Part shown: piece after piece, positions 8,956 to 17,430 of the stretch | Layout of the letters: the number at the start of each line of letters is the position of its first letter | Position numbering within the stretch: position 1 is the stretch's first letter | Assembly (NCBI RefSeq): GCF_002549795.1 | Contig: NZ_CP021435.1 | Coordinates: forward strand, 2,108,001-2,172,000 | DNA: 64,000 nucleotides | Origin: Halomonas beimenensis | Lineage (GTDB): Bacteria > Pseudomonadota > Gammaproteobacteria > Pseudomonadales > Halomonadaceae | Reading direction: 5' to 3' | Program-made: the position numbers and the translations under genes | Notes under the pieces: generated by a model | What the model was told of the DNA's origin: nothing | Databases searched by the model: none | What the model saw: only the letters and a program-made list of their open reading frames with translations

Positions 8956-9840
8956 TCAGGCCTCCCCTTCCTTCTTGTTGTCTTTCTGCATGTTCATGAT
9001 GGCGGTGTAGAACACCCAACTGACGAGCAGGATGATCAGGAAATAGATCAGCGAGAATGCCGCCGATGGCCCGAGATCCTGCTGGCCGATCGCCATGGTG
9101 GTCAGCGACTGGCTCAGGAAGGTGGTCGAACTGCCGGGGCCTCCACCGGTGAGAACGAAGGGTTCGGCATAGATCATGAAAGAGTGCATGAAGCGCAGCA
9201 GCACCCCGATCACCAGGACATTGGTCAGCTTGGGCAGCTGGATGAAGCGGAAGACGGCCCACTTGGAGGCACGGTCGATCCGTGCAGCCTGGTAGTAGGC
9301 GTCAGGGATGGAGCGCAGGCCGCTGTAGCAGAGCAGCGCGATCAGCGGCGTCCAGTGCCAGACATCCATCAGGATGATGGTTACCCAGGCATCCACCGGG
9401 CTGGCCGTGATGTTGTAGCCGTACCCCAGCTCACGCAGGCTCCAGCCCATCAGGCCGATATCCCCCCGGGTGAAGATCTGCCAGATGCTGCCCACCACGT
9501 TCCAGGGGATCAGCAGCGGCATGGTGACCAGGATCAGCACCGCCGAAGCCTGCCACCCCTTCTTGGGCATGAGCAGGGCGATACCGATGCCCAGGGGCAC
9601 CTCGATGGCCAGCACTGTCAGCGAAAAGGCGAACTGGCGAAGCACCGCCGCGTGCAACTCGGGGTCGTTGAGCATCTCCTTGAACCACTCGGCGCCGGTG
9701 AAGAACCTCGTGTTGGCGTCGAAGACGTCCTGAACCGAGTAGTTGACCACGGTCATCAGGGGGATGATGGCCGAGAAGGCCACCAGCAGCAGCATGGGCA
9801 GGATCAACCACCAGGCGCGGTTGTTCTGAACTTTATTCAT
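8956..9840 (-). CDS. glpP: Glycerol ABC transporter permease
   Basis: A 294-aa MalF/UgpA-like permease with about six membrane segments, starting N-terminally with M-N-K-V-Q-N-N-R-A-W-W-L-I-L-P. The cytoplasmic coupling loop reads Y-Y-Q-A-A-R-I-D-R-A-S. The start was placed at the ATG overlapping the glpT stop (ATGAATAA, 8-base overlap). The longer frame adds 41 residues from the antisense of glpT and is not credible. It is the partner of GlpQ. Confidence 0.82.
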   Translation of the reverse strand: MNKVQNNRAWWLILPMLLLVAFSAIIPLMTVVNYSVQDVFDANTRFFTGAEWFKEMLNDPELHAAVLRQFAFSLTVLAIEVPLGIGIALLMPKKGWQASAVLILVTMPLLIPWNVVGSIWQIFTRGDIGLMGWSLRELGYGYNITASPVDAWVTIILMDVWHWTPLIALLCYSGLRSIPDAYYQAARIDRASKWAVFRFIQLPKLTNVLVIGVLLRFMHSFMIYAEPFVLTGGGPGSSTTFLSQSLTTMAIGQQDLGPSAAFSLIYFLIILLVSWVFYTAIMNMQKDNKKEGEA

Positions 9841-10933
9841 GATCGATCTCCACGCGGAATTCGTCGACGTACAGGCCGAGGCGTTCGTCGGGGAAACGGA
9901 GGTAGGCGCGGCCGACGGGGACGGCCTGGTCCTCCTCGATGCGGGCCTTGAGGGGGGTGTCACCGAGCCTCAGATAGACGATCGAGTAGGTGCCCAGATC
10001 CTGGGCATGCTCGACGACCGCCTCCATGCCGCCTTCGACCGGGGCCTCATGGACCTCGACGAACTCGGGCCGAATGCCCAGCTTGACGTTTGTCGAACGG
10101 GCGCCCTCGATGGCTCGCCGGACCCCCGGCCCCACACTCAGCTCGGTCTCATCGGCCAATACGCGACCGTCGCGAAACGAAACATCGAAGAAGTTCATAC
10201 CGGGACTGCCGATGAAATAGCCGACGAAGGTATGGTTCGGCGTCTCGAACAGCTCCCGGGGGGTGCCGAACTGCACTACCTGCCCCTCGTACATCACGGC
10301 GATCTTGTCGGCGAAGGTCGAAGCTTCGAGCTGGTCATGGGTCACGTAGACCATGGTGATCTCGAAACGCTGGTGGATCTCCTTCAGCTTGCGGCGCAGC
10401 TTCCACTTCAGCTGCGGATCGATCACGGTGAGCGGCTCGTCGAACAGGATCGCCGAGACATCGTCCCGAACCAGCCCGCGACCCATTGACACCTTCTGTT
10501 TCTCGTCGGCGGTCAGGTTCTTGGCCTTGCGCTTGAGTTGGGCGGTCAGCTCCAGGACATCGGCCACTTCCATGACCCTCTCGTGCACCCGGGCTTCCGG
10601 CGTCTTCACGTTACGCAGCGGGAAGGCGAGGTTGTCGTAGACCGTCATGGTGTCGTAGATGACGGGGAACTGGAAAACCTGGGCGATGTTGCGCCCCTCC
10701 GGCGGCAGGGCATTGACCCGCTCGCCGTCGAAGAGCACGTCGCCACTGGAGGGCTCCAGCAGTCCGGAGATGATATTGAGCAGCGTCGACTTGCCGCATC
10801 CCGACGGGCCGAGCAGCGCATAGGCACCGCCCTGATGCCAGACGTGATTCATCTCGCGAATGGCATAGTCCTCGGGTGACTTGGGGTCGGAGAGATAGGT
10901 GTGGGCCAGGGATTTCAGGGTGATCTCGGCCAT
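9833..10933 (-). CDS. glpT: Glycerol ABC transporter ATPase with degenerate signature motif
   Basis: A 366-aa ABC ATPase with a C-terminal regulatory (TOBE-like) region. Walker A is GPSGCGKS (42-49), the Q-loop Gln is at about 88, Walker B ends D165-E166 and the switch His is H199. The signature LSGGQ is replaced by LTADE (140-144), keeping the trailing MGRGL. Its partner GlpS has the opposite pattern, so the pair should hold one canonical and one weakened ATP site. It imports glycerol together with GlpSPQV. Start: ATG one base beyond the glpS stop; the upstream 20 codons overlap glpS. The symbol is not the G3P antiporter GlpT. Confidence 0.82.
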   Translation of the reverse strand: MAEITLKSLAHTYLSDPKSPEDYAIREMNHVWHQGGAYALLGPSGCGKSTLLNIISGLLEPSSGDVLFDGERVNALPPEGRNIAQVFQFPVIYDTMTVYDNLAFPLRNVKTPEARVHERVMEVADVLELTAQLKRKAKNLTADEKQKVSMGRGLVRDDVSAILFDEPLTVIDPQLKWKLRRKLKEIHQRFEITMVYVTHDQLEASTFADKIAVMYEGQVVQFGTPRELFETPNHTFVGYFIGSPGMNFFDVSFRDGRVLADETELSVGPGVRRAIEGARSTNVKLGIRPEFVEVHEAPVEGGMEAVVEHAQDLGTYSIVYLRLGDTPLKARIEEDQAVPVGRAYLRFPDERLGLYVDEFRVEIDHE

Positions 10934-10934
10934 G

Positions 10935-12023
10935 TCAGATGCCTCCCAGGTGGGTCGGGATATGCACCACGGCACCATGCCGGTCGAAGGCATAGACCTT
11001 GTGGGTCGGGAAGTAGAGGGTGACGGGCGCGTCGACCCGGAACTCGTGGACGCCCTCGAGATGCACCGTCAGGTGGAAGAGGTCGTTATGGACATGCAGA
11101 AAGGTCTCGGAACCACTGATCTCGGCCAGGTCGACGATCATCTTCACGGCGATGTCATCCTCGCTCCGGGGCGTCAGCGAGATATGCGAGGCACGGATAC
11201 CGAAGCTGTATTCCCCGGGAGGCAGCGAGCGCAGATCCTCGTTCACCGGGAAGTGCAACCGCTTGTCGAAGGTGACCTCGGCCCCGGAGATGATGCCGTC
11301 GATGATATTGATCGGCGGCTCAGAGAACATCTCGGCGGTCAGGATGTCCCGGGGACGGTGATAGACGTCCTCGGTGCGGCCGTACTGGAGCAGGCGCCCC
11401 TCATGCAGGACCGCGGTGTTGCCGCCCAGCACGAGCGCCTCGGCGGGCTCGGTGGTCGCATAGACGGCGATGCAGTTGCGCTCGGCGAAGACAGCTCGAA
11501 GCTCCTCGCGGAATTCCTCACGGAGCTTGTAGTCCAGGTTCACCAAGGGCTCGTCGAAGAGCACGATATCGGCATCCTTGACCAGCGCCCGTCCCATGGC
11601 GGTGCGTTGCTGCTGGCCGCCCGAGAGCTCCAGGGGCAGGCGGTCCAGGAAGGGCTCGATATGCAGCATCGCGGCGATCTCGCGGACGCGACGATCGATC
11701 TCGCGACGCTCCACCTTGGCCAGCCTGAGGGGGGAGGCGATGTTGTCGTAGACGCTGAGGCTCGGATAGTTGATGAACTGCTGATAGACCATCGAGACGT
11801 TGCGCTTGCGCACCGAACGTCCCGTGACATCCTGGCCATCCATCAGCACCCGCCCCCGGGTCGGGACATCCAGTCCCGCCATGAGGCGCATGAGGGAAGT
11901 CTTCCCGGACAGGGTGCGCCCGAGCAGGACATTGAACGAACCCGGCCTGAGTTCGAGGTTGACGTCATCGATGTGCGTCTCACCGCCGACCACGCGATCG
12001 ATGTGTTCGAGGATCAAGGACAT
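10935..12023 (-). CDS. glpS: Glycerol ABC transporter ATPase with substituted switch histidine
   Basis: First gene of the glycerol importer operon, 362 aa. Walker A is GRTLSGKT (35-42), the signature LSGGQ is intact (133-137) and Walker B ends D157-E158. At the H-loop, where V-T-H-D is expected, the sequence is Y-A-T-T-E-P, putting Thr191 in the histidine position. The C-terminal third resembles the regulatory domain of MalK-type ATPases. A near-perfect GlpR-type palindrome lies about 240 bases upstream and probably controls the whole operon. Confidence 0.83.
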   Translation of the reverse strand: MSLILEHIDRVVGGETHIDDVNLELRPGSFNVLLGRTLSGKTSLMRLMAGLDVPTRGRVLMDGQDVTGRSVRKRNVSMVYQQFINYPSLSVYDNIASPLRLAKVERREIDRRVREIAAMLHIEPFLDRLPLELSGGQQQRTAMGRALVKDADIVLFDEPLVNLDYKLREEFREELRAVFAERNCIAVYATTEPAEALVLGGNTAVLHEGRLLQYGRTEDVYHRPRDILTAEMFSEPPINIIDGIISGAEVTFDKRLHFPVNEDLRSLPPGEYSFGIRASHISLTPRSEDDIAVKMIVDLAEISGSETFLHVHNDLFHLTVHLEGVHEFRVDAPVTLYFPTHKVYAFDRHGAVVHIPTHLGGI

Positions 12024-12259
12024 ACAGTTCTCGGCTGTGTTGTTGTTGACGGTATTCGGAAACTGCTGGGAAGAAGCCTAGCCAGTTTCGCAACCACGCA
12101 CAAATGTACACAACCGAAAATCCCCGCCGGCTCGCCGACCTACCCCCGATCTACGAGATACACCTTTGTTTTTAATTGTGTTTTTTAACGCATAAAACTT
12201 TGGTCGCAGAGCACGAGACACGCTGGGCGATGCGCCAACCACATGCCATCATGATCACC

Positions 12260-12279
12260 AATGATCGAATTCGAACATT
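12260..12279. promoter_or_regulatory. GlpR-type operator upstream of glpS
   Basis: AATGATCGAATTCGAACATT is a 20-bp palindrome with one mismatched pair. It fits the enterobacterial GlpR consensus WATGTTCGWWAWCGAACATW at 18 of 20 positions. Similar sites precede glpK and glpD2. Confidence 0.72.
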
Positions 12280-12336
12280 GCAAGGCGTCGGGAAGACGAC
12301 GATGCACGCCGATGAGTCGAGTTCGCGGCAAGGAAC

Positions 12337-12355
12337 GGCCGGCGGGCTGCCGGCC
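12337..12355 (-). terminator. Hairpin downstream of upp
   Basis: GGCCGGC and GCCGGCC form a perfect 7-bp stem with a 5-base loop. No U-run follows on the minus strand, so it is a weak terminator candidate. Confidence 0.35.
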
Positions 12356-12362
12356 ATCGAGC

Positions 12363-12385
12363 GGGAGGGAGAGAGGGAGGGAGGG
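12363..12385 (+). repeat. G-run tract with G-quadruplex potential after upp
   Basis: Five GGG runs separated by loops of 1, 5, 1 and 1 bases lie on the plus strand, three bases from the upp stop codon. The G-rich strand is the template for upp transcription. Folding is inferred from the pattern only. Confidence 0.4.
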
Positions 12386-12388
12386 AAT

Positions 12389-13018
12389 TCAGCGGGTGCC
12401 GAAGATCTTGTCGCCCGCATCGCCTAGGCCGGGGACGATGTAGCCGTTCTCGTCGAGGTGGTCGTCCACCGCGGCGGTATAGATCTCGATGCCCGGGTAG
12501 GCGTCCTGGACCCGCTTGATCCCTTCCGGCGAGGCCACCAGGACGATCACCTTCATGTGCTGGCAGCCGCGATCGCGCAGCATGTCCAGGGTCGCCACCA
12601 TGGTGCCGCCGGTCGCCAGCATCGGATCGATGACGATGGCCATGCGCTCGTCGAGATCCCCCGCGAACTTGGCGAAATAGGGCACCGGCTCCAGGGTCTC
12701 CTCGTCCCGGTAGAGGCCGACCACGCTGATGCGGGCGCTGGGGATCAGGTCGGTGACGCCGTCGAGCATGCCCAGGCCGGCGCGCAGGATGGGCACGATG
12801 GTGACCTTCTTTCCCTTGAGTTGCTGCACCGGGATCGGCTCGCCGCTCCAGCCGGTGATCTCCTGGGTCTCCAGCTCCAGGTCCTGGGTCGCCTCGTAGG
12901 TCAGCAGCTTGGCCACCTCGCCGGCCAGTTCACGGAAACTCTTGGTGCTGATGCCGGCTTCGCGCATCAACCCCAGCTTGTGCTGGACCAGCGGATGATG
13001 GATGGCATGGACACTCAT
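12389..13018 (-). CDS. upp: Uracil phosphoribosyltransferase
   Basis: A 209-aa enzyme converting uracil and PRPP to UMP in pyrimidine salvage. The PRPP-binding loop is [10 protein letters not shown], and the C-terminal [10 protein letters not shown] (uracil-binding region) is intact. The start at MSVHAIHHP matches the usual length of about 208 aa; a longer frame adds 41 non-homologous residues. It forms a salvage cluster with gpt and apt. A uracil permease gene lies elsewhere in the window. Confidence 0.93.
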   Translation of the reverse strand: MSVHAIHHPLVQHKLGLMREAGISTKSFRELAGEVAKLLTYEATQDLELETQEITGWSGEPIPVQQLKGKKVTIVPILRAGLGMLDGVTDLIPSARISVVGLYRDEETLEPVPYFAKFAGDLDERMAIVIDPMLATGGTMVATLDMLRDRGCQHMKVIVLVASPEGIKRVQDAYPGIEIYTAAVDDHLDENGYIVPGLGDAGDKIFGTR

Positions 13019-13091
13019 GGGCGGACCTCTTCGGCGGGGGGATTCGTCGGCAAGCATGGACGCACGCGGGGCATGCGTAAAATCGCGCGCT

Positions 13092-13121
13092 ATTCTACCC
13101 GCATCCCGCGGCGAGGTTAAG
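13092..13121 (-). promoter_or_regulatory. Candidate upp promoter
   Basis: CTTAAC, an 18-base spacer and TAGAAT lie about 75 bases upstream of upp on the minus strand. The -10 is good and the -35 weak. Confidence 0.4.
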
Positions 13122-13150
13122 CCGACCCTGCCCGAGGGCACGGTCGGGCA

Positions 13151-13837
13151 TCACGCGGGGGTGGCGGGCAGCTGCCAGTCGATGGTGCCGCGGCCCTGCT
13201 CGGCGAGGAAGGCGTTGGCCCGGGAGAAGTGGTGGTTGCCGAAGAAGCCGCGATGGGCCGAGAGCGGCGAGGGATGCGGCGACTCCAGGACCAGATGGCG
13301 ACGGGTGTCGACCAGGGCCTTCTTCTGGCGGGCATGGCTGCCCCACAACAGGAAGACCGTGGGGCCGGCGTGTTCGTTGACCGCGGCGATGGCCCGGTCG
13401 GTGAAGGTTTCCCAGCCCTTGCCCCGGTGGGAGCCGGCATTGCCCTGCTCCACCGTCAGCGAGGTGTTGAGCAGCAATACCCCCTGGCGGGCCCAGTGTT
13501 CCAGATTGCCGTGATCGACGGGCGTGAAGCCGACGTCGGCGGCGAGCTCCTTGTAGACGTTGAGCAGGGACGGCGGGATGCGCACCCCGGGCCGCACCGA
13601 GAAGCACAACCCGTGAGCCTGGCCGGGACCGTGGTAGGGATCCTGGCCCAGGATCACCACCCGGACCTCGTGCAACGGGGTCAGCTCGAAGGCCCGGAAC
13701 CAGTGCGAGGAATGCGGGTAGATGACCTTGCGCGCGGCCTTCTCGGCGGCCAGGAAGTCCCGCAGCGCCCGCATGTAGGGCGCCTCGAACTCCGCGCCGA
13801 GAACGGCCTGCCAGCTGTCGGGAAGCGGACAGTTCAT
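13151..13837 (-). CDS. ung: Uracil-DNA glycosylase
   Basis: A 228-aa family 1 uracil-DNA glycosylase that removes uracil from DNA as the first step of base excision repair. The water-activating motif [11 protein letters not shown] (catalytic Asp66) and the [11 protein letters not shown] loop that probes the minor groove are both intact. The four-base gap to gpt suggests co-transcription with the salvage genes. Confidence 0.95.
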   Translation of the reverse strand: MNCPLPDSWQAVLGAEFEAPYMRALRDFLAAEKAARKVIYPHSSHWFRAFELTPLHEVRVVILGQDPYHGPGQAHGLCFSVRPGVRIPPSLLNVYKELAADVGFTPVDHGNLEHWARQGVLLLNTSLTVEQGNAGSHRGKGWETFTDRAIAAVNEHAGPTVFLLWGSHARQKKALVDTRRHLVLESPHPSPLSAHRGFFGNHHFSRANAFLAEQGRGTIDWQLPATPA

Positions 13838-13840
13838 GGC

Positions 13841-14320
13841 TCAGCGCTTGACCTGGTCGGCCAGCGGCTCCACGTAGGCCACCCCCATGTCCCAGGGGAA
13901 CTGGATCCAGCAGTCCTGGGCCACCTCGGTGAGGTACTGATCCACCAGGGGGCGTCCCTCCGGCTTGGCGTAGACGGTGACGAAATGGGCCTTGGGCAGC
14001 ATCTCCCTCACCTTGCGGGCGGTCTTGCCGGTGTCCACCAGGTCGTCGACGAGCAGCCAGCCGTCGCCGTCATGGTCGACGCCCTTCATCACCTCCAGCT
14101 CGCCCTGATCCTTGTGGTCGTAGCTCTTGATGCAGACGGTGTCGATCAGCCGCACGTTGAGCTCCCGGGCGATCAGGGCCGCGGGGATCAAGCCTCCGCG
14201 GGTGATGGCGACGATGCCCTGGAAGTCCCGCTCGACCAGGCGGTGGCAGAGCTCGCGGACGTCGCGGTGGAGCTGGTCCCAGGAGACGGTGAAGTGCTGA
14301 TGGTAGCGATGGGTGCTCAT
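13841..14320 (-). CDS. gpt: Xanthine-guanine phosphoribosyltransferase
   Basis: A 159-aa purine salvage enzyme that makes GMP or XMP from the base and PRPP. It has the PRPP loop [13 protein letters not shown] and a C-terminal W-I-Q-F-P-W-D typical of bacterial Gpt. The start at MSTHRYHQH gives the normal length; the 15 extra upstream residues overlap apt. It lies seven bases after apt and four before ung, in one apparent operon. Confidence 0.9.
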   Translation of the reverse strand: MSTHRYHQHFTVSWDQLHRDVRELCHRLVERDFQGIVAITRGGLIPAALIARELNVRLIDTVCIKSYDHKDQGELEVMKGVDHDGDGWLLVDDLVDTGKTARKVREMLPKAHFVTVYAKPEGRPLVDQYLTEVAQDCWIQFPWDMGVAYVEPLADQVKR

Positions 14321-14327
14321 GGCGGTG

Positions 14328-14873
14328 TCACTCGTCCTCGGTGAAGGCGCAGACGGAGAAGACACTATAGCCCGCCTCGCGGATGCGCCGGGAGCCGCCC
14401 AGGTCCGGGAGGTCGACGATGGTGGCGGTCTCCACCACCTGGCCGCCGCTGCGGGTGATCAGCTTGGCCGCGGCCAGCATGGTCCCGCCGGTGGCGATCA
14501 GGTCGTCGACCACCAGGATGCGATCCCCCTCGCGGAAGGCGTCGCTGTGCAGCTCCACCTCGGCCTCGCCGTATTCCAGGGTGTAGGTCTCGCTGATGGT
14601 CTTGAACGGCAGCTTGCCCTTCTTGCGCACCGGCACGAAGCTGCACCCCAGCTCGTAGGCCAGGGGCGCGCCGACGATGAAGCCCCGGGCGTCGATGGCG
14701 GCGATGGCGTCGAGGTCCATCTCCTGGTAGCGGTGCACGAAGCTGTCGATCAGCTTGCGGAAGGCGGCGCTGTTCTGCAGCAGCGGGGTGATGTCGCGGA
14801 AGTTGACCCCCGGCTGCGGCCAGTCGGGGACGGTGCGAATCACGGACTTGATGTAGTCGCCGTAGATGCTCAT
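14328..14873 (-). CDS. apt: Adenine phosphoribosyltransferase
   Basis: A 181-aa enzyme forming AMP from adenine and PRPP. Visible features are the PRPP loop [14 protein letters not shown] and the N-terminal [18 protein letters not shown], which is characteristic of Apt. It is preceded by an NCS2 purine permease gene 22 bases away, so uptake and salvage are probably co-expressed. Confidence 0.94.
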   Translation of the reverse strand: MSIYGDYIKSVIRTVPDWPQPGVNFRDITPLLQNSAAFRKLIDSFVHRYQEMDLDAIAAIDARGFIVGAPLAYELGCSFVPVRKKGKLPFKTISETYTLEYGEAEVELHSDAFREGDRILVVDDLIATGGTMLAAAKLITRSGGQVVETATIVDLPDLGGSRRIREAGYSVFSVCAFTEDE

Positions 14874-14895
14874 CGGGGAATCTCGTCGGTCGGTG

Positions 14896-16200
14896 TCAGT
14901 CGAGGAACAGGAACTTGGCGCAGAAGATCAGCGCCAGCACCACCACGGCCGGATTCAGGTCGCGGAAGCGACCGGACAGCGCCTTGATGGCCACGTAGCT
15001 GATGAAGCCCAGCGCGATGCCCTCGGCGATGGAGAAGGTCAGCGGCATGGCCAAGGCGGCGATCAGCACCGGCGCCGCCTCGGTGGCGTCATGCCAGTCG
15101 GCATGGGCCAGGCTGCCGGCCATCAGCACCGCCACGTACAGCAGGGCGCCGGCGGTGGCGTAGGCCGGGATGGAACCGGCCAGGGGCGCAAAGAACAGGC
15201 TGATCAGGAAGAGCCCGGCCACCACCACGGCGGTCAGCCCGGTCCGCCCGCCGGAGACGATGCCGGCGGTGGACTCGATGTAGCTGGTCGTGGTGGAGGT
15301 CCCCAGGGCGGCACCGGCCATCGAGGCGCCGCTGTCGGCCATCATGGCCCGGCCGATGCGCGGCAGCTTGCCGTCCTTGTCGAGCAGCCCGCCGCGATGG
15401 GCGACCCCGATCAGAGTACCGGAGGTATCGAAGAGGTCCACGAACAGGAAGGCGAAGACCACGCTGAACATGGCGATGTCGAAGGCGCCGGCCAGGTCGA
15501 GCTGCATCAGCGTCGGCGCGATGGAGGGCGGCATCGAGACGATGCCGCCGAACTCGTTGTGGCCGAACAGGATCGCCAGGACGGTGATGCCGAGGATGCC
15601 GATCATCACCGCGCCGGTGACCCGCAGGTGCGCCAGGGCGGTGATCACGAAGAAGCCGAGCAGGGCATAGAGAGCCGAGGGCTCGGAGAGATCGCCCAGG
15701 GCCACGTAGGTGGCGGGGTTGGCGACCACGATGTTGGCGTTCTTCAGGGCGATCATGGCCAAGAAGAGCCCGATGCCGGCGGCGATCCCCAGGCGCAGCG
15801 ACATGGGGATCGAGTTGATGATCCACTCGCGGATGCGGAAGACGCTGAGCAGGAAGAAGGTGAAGCCGGACAGGAAGACCGCCCCCAATGCGGCCTCCCA
15901 GCTATAGCCCATGCCCAGCACCACGCCGTAGGTGAAGAAGGCATTGAGCCCCATGCCGGGGGCCAGGGCGATGGGGTAGTTGGCCCACAGGCCCATGATC
16001 AGGCAGCCCACCGCCGAGGCCAGGCAGGTCGCCACGAAGACCGCCCCGTAATCCATCCCGGACTCGGACAGGATGCTCGGGTTGACGAAGATGATGTAGG
16101 CCATCGTCAGGAAGGTGGTGATCCCGGCGATGAGCTCGGTCTTGATGTCGGTACCGTGCTCGGTGAGCGCGAAGTGTCTGTCGATCAGGCGTGTCAGCAT
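14896..16200 (-). CDS. NCS2/AzgA-type adenine/guanine/hypoxanthine permease
   Basis: A 434-aa membrane protein with many hydrophobic helices, beginning [15 protein letters not shown] as in AzgA-like purine permeases. Family motifs include [24 protein letters not shown] and [25 protein letters not shown]. It should import purine bases with protons for the Apt and Gpt enzymes encoded downstream. The start ([10 protein letters not shown]) discards a 33-residue non-homologous extension. Exact base preference cannot be read from sequence. Confidence 0.85.
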   Translation of the reverse strand: MLTRLIDRHFALTEHGTDIKTELIAGITTFLTMAYIIFVNPSILSESGMDYGAVFVATCLASAVGCLIMGLWANYPIALAPGMGLNAFFTYGVVLGMGYSWEAALGAVFLSGFTFFLLSVFRIREWIINSIPMSLRLGIAAGIGLFLAMIALKNANIVVANPATYVALGDLSEPSALYALLGFFVITALAHLRVTGAVMIGILGITVLAILFGHNEFGGIVSMPPSIAPTLMQLDLAGAFDIAMFSVVFAFLFVDLFDTSGTLIGVAHRGGLLDKDGKLPRIGRAMMADSGASMAGAALGTSTTTSYIESTAGIVSGGRTGLTAVVVAGLFLISLFFAPLAGSIPAYATAGALLYVAVLMAGSLAHADWHDATEAAPVLIAALAMPLTFSIAEGIALGFISYVAIKALSGRFRDLNPAVVVLALIFCAKFLFLD

Positions 16201-16366
16201 GGGAGTCGTCCTGGGGTGCGCGTTGTCGCGTCCTGGTGCGAGAAAAGCCGCACATGGTAGCGGAAGGCGTCCCGTGATGCGAGACGCCCCGTGCGGCACT
16301 ATCCCTGTTATATAAGCGGTCGACGGGGCCGGGGGCCAGCCGCCGCACCAACGGAGCCTGAACGCC
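16201..16366. other. Leader of the purine permease operon
   Basis: The gap between ribE and the permease holds an AT-rich patch (TTATATAA near 16308-16315) and a small GGCGTC/GACGCC hairpin. I looked for a purine riboswitch or PurR box and saw none. Confidence 0.3.
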
Positions 16367-16996
16367 TCACTCGCCCCGGGCCGCCATGACCCGCTCCACG
16401 GTCTCGACGATCGCCTGGGTCTGGGGATCGATCTCGATGTTGACCCGGTCGCCGGGCACGCGATCCACGAGGATGGTCCGGGCCAGGGTCTCGGGGATCA
16501 GGTCGACGCAGAAGCGCGGCCCCTGTGTGGCGGTACCCGGCCGCACCTCGCCGATCGTCAGGCTGGCGCCGTCCACCCCGATATAGCCCTTCGCGAACAG
16601 GAAGCGCCCCAGGGCATGGGGCAGCTCGAACCACAGGCGACGGTTGTTGGGGGCCTCGTCGAGCTCCACCAGCTCCGCGGTGGCCATGACGTGGCCCGAC
16701 ATCGCATGGCCGCCGATCTCGTCGCCGAAGCGTGCCGCCCGCTCCACGTTGACCCGGTCGCCCACGGCCAGCTCGCCGAGGTTGGTGACCCGCAGGGTCT
16801 CGCGCATCAGATCGAAGGCCACCCGCTCGTCGTCGATCGCCGTGACGGTCAGGCAGACGCCGTTGTGGGCCACGGAGGCCCCGATCTCGAGCCCCTCGCG
16901 CAGGGGCTCCGGCAGGACCAGCACATGGGTGCGGAACGCCTCCGCTTCCTCGATGGCCACCACCTCCGCGGTACCCTGCACAATGCCTGTGAACAT
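16367..16996 (-). CDS. ribE: Riboflavin synthase, alpha subunit
   Basis: A 209-aa enzyme that dismutates two molecules of 6,7-dimethyl-8-ribityllumazine to riboflavin. The two lumazine-binding barrels are visible as repeated halves: one opens MFTGIVQGTAEV and includes S-V-A-H-N-G-V-C-L-T-V, and the second contains G-A-S-L-T-I. The start at MFTGIVQG is invariant in the family; an upstream extension of 48 residues is rejected. It stands alone, transcribed away from the met genes. No FMN riboswitch was recognised upstream. Confidence 0.93.
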   Translation of the reverse strand: MFTGIVQGTAEVVAIEEAEAFRTHVLVLPEPLREGLEIGASVAHNGVCLTVTAIDDERVAFDLMRETLRVTNLGELAVGDRVNVERAARFGDEIGGHAMSGHVMATAELVELDEAPNNRRLWFELPHALGRFLFAKGYIGVDGASLTIGEVRPGTATQGPRFCVDLIPETLARTILVDRVPGDRVNIEIDPQTQAIVETVERVMAARGE

Positions 16997-17210
16997 AACG
17001 CCTCCTCTGGCTGACGGCCCGCCCGACGGCGGAAAGGCGAACAGTGTAGGAAAGTCGCGATGCCCTCGTCCACGGCATGCCGCCCCGGCACCCCGACCGG
17101 CCTCCGGGGAGAGCCCTTGCCCCGCGACAGCAAGATCCACTGATTTTACGGCCCTGACAGTGATTATTGCTGGACATGCGCGACTAGCCTACAAACATGC
17201 CCCAAAAGGT

Positions 17211-17239
17211 TTGACATACGCTCGTTCGAGACCTAGCAT
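17211..17239 (+). promoter_or_regulatory. Sigma-70 promoter of metNIQ
   Basis: TTGACA, a 17-base spacer and TAGCAT. The expected start site is near 17246, ten bases before the riboswitch-like fold. Confidence 0.75.
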
Positions 17240-17255
17240 TGCGGCACATTTTGAA

Positions 17256-17335
17256 GGCGCCGATTTGAACCCGGATTGCGGGCGCCGACGTCGCGAGGCT
17301 TGCCAGTCGCGTGATGTGAAGTGCAGCTAAAAGGG
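17256..17335 (+). ncRNA. SAM-II-like riboswitch upstream of metN
   Basis: GGCGCC (17256-17261) and GGCGCC (17281-17286) form the P1 stem around a loop reading GAUUUGAACC then AUUGC. This matches the SAM-II aptamer core (GAUUUAACC...AUUGCA). Downstream, UGAUGUGAAGUGCAGCUAAA followed by AGGG matches the SAM-II 3' segment that forms the P2 pseudoknot. Unlike the compact SAM-II fold, an extra hairpin (CGCGA 17292-17296 with UCGCG 17307-17311) is inserted between P1 and that segment. The site sits between a promoter and a strong terminator before methionine importer genes. SAM-II is best known from alphaproteobacteria, so its presence here is unusual. Based on remembered consensus, not a covariance search. 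Confidence 0.78.
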
Positions 17336-17351
17336 TGTGTCCAGCGTTGAT

Positions 17352-17379
17352 GGCCACCCGTCAGGGTGGCCTTTTTTTT
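17352..17379 (+). terminator. Intrinsic terminator in the metN leader
   Basis: GGCCACCC and GGGTGGCC form an 8-bp stem with a GTCA loop, followed by eight T. It lies between the SAM-II-like RNA and metN, as expected for attenuation. A second small hairpin, GCCACC/GGTGGC at about 17413-17426, overlaps the probable metN ribosome-binding site and could pair with the same strands. Confidence 0.88.
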
Positions 17380-17430
17380 GGCCGCCCGACTGACCGCCCG
17401 CCCCCGGCCGGCGCCACCTCGGTGGCCCAG

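Larger units (their letters stand above)
12024..12388. promoter_or_regulatory. glpS upstream region and upp 3' flank
   Basis: This 365-base gap holds the glpS leader. On the minus strand it contains an AT-rich block at about 12165-12205, well below the window's GC, and the palindromic GlpR-like site at 12260-12279. Nearer upp there is a GC hairpin and a purine-rich tract. No clear -35/-10 pair was found and no extra gene is supported. Confidence 0.55.

Noticed and set aside
16201..16366. Purine riboswitch before the purine permease
   Set aside because: No three-way junction or conserved loop pair could be drawn; only a short hairpin and AT-rich patch are visible.
16997..17210. FMN riboswitch before ribE
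   Set aside because: The conserved RFN blocks are absent on the minus strand.
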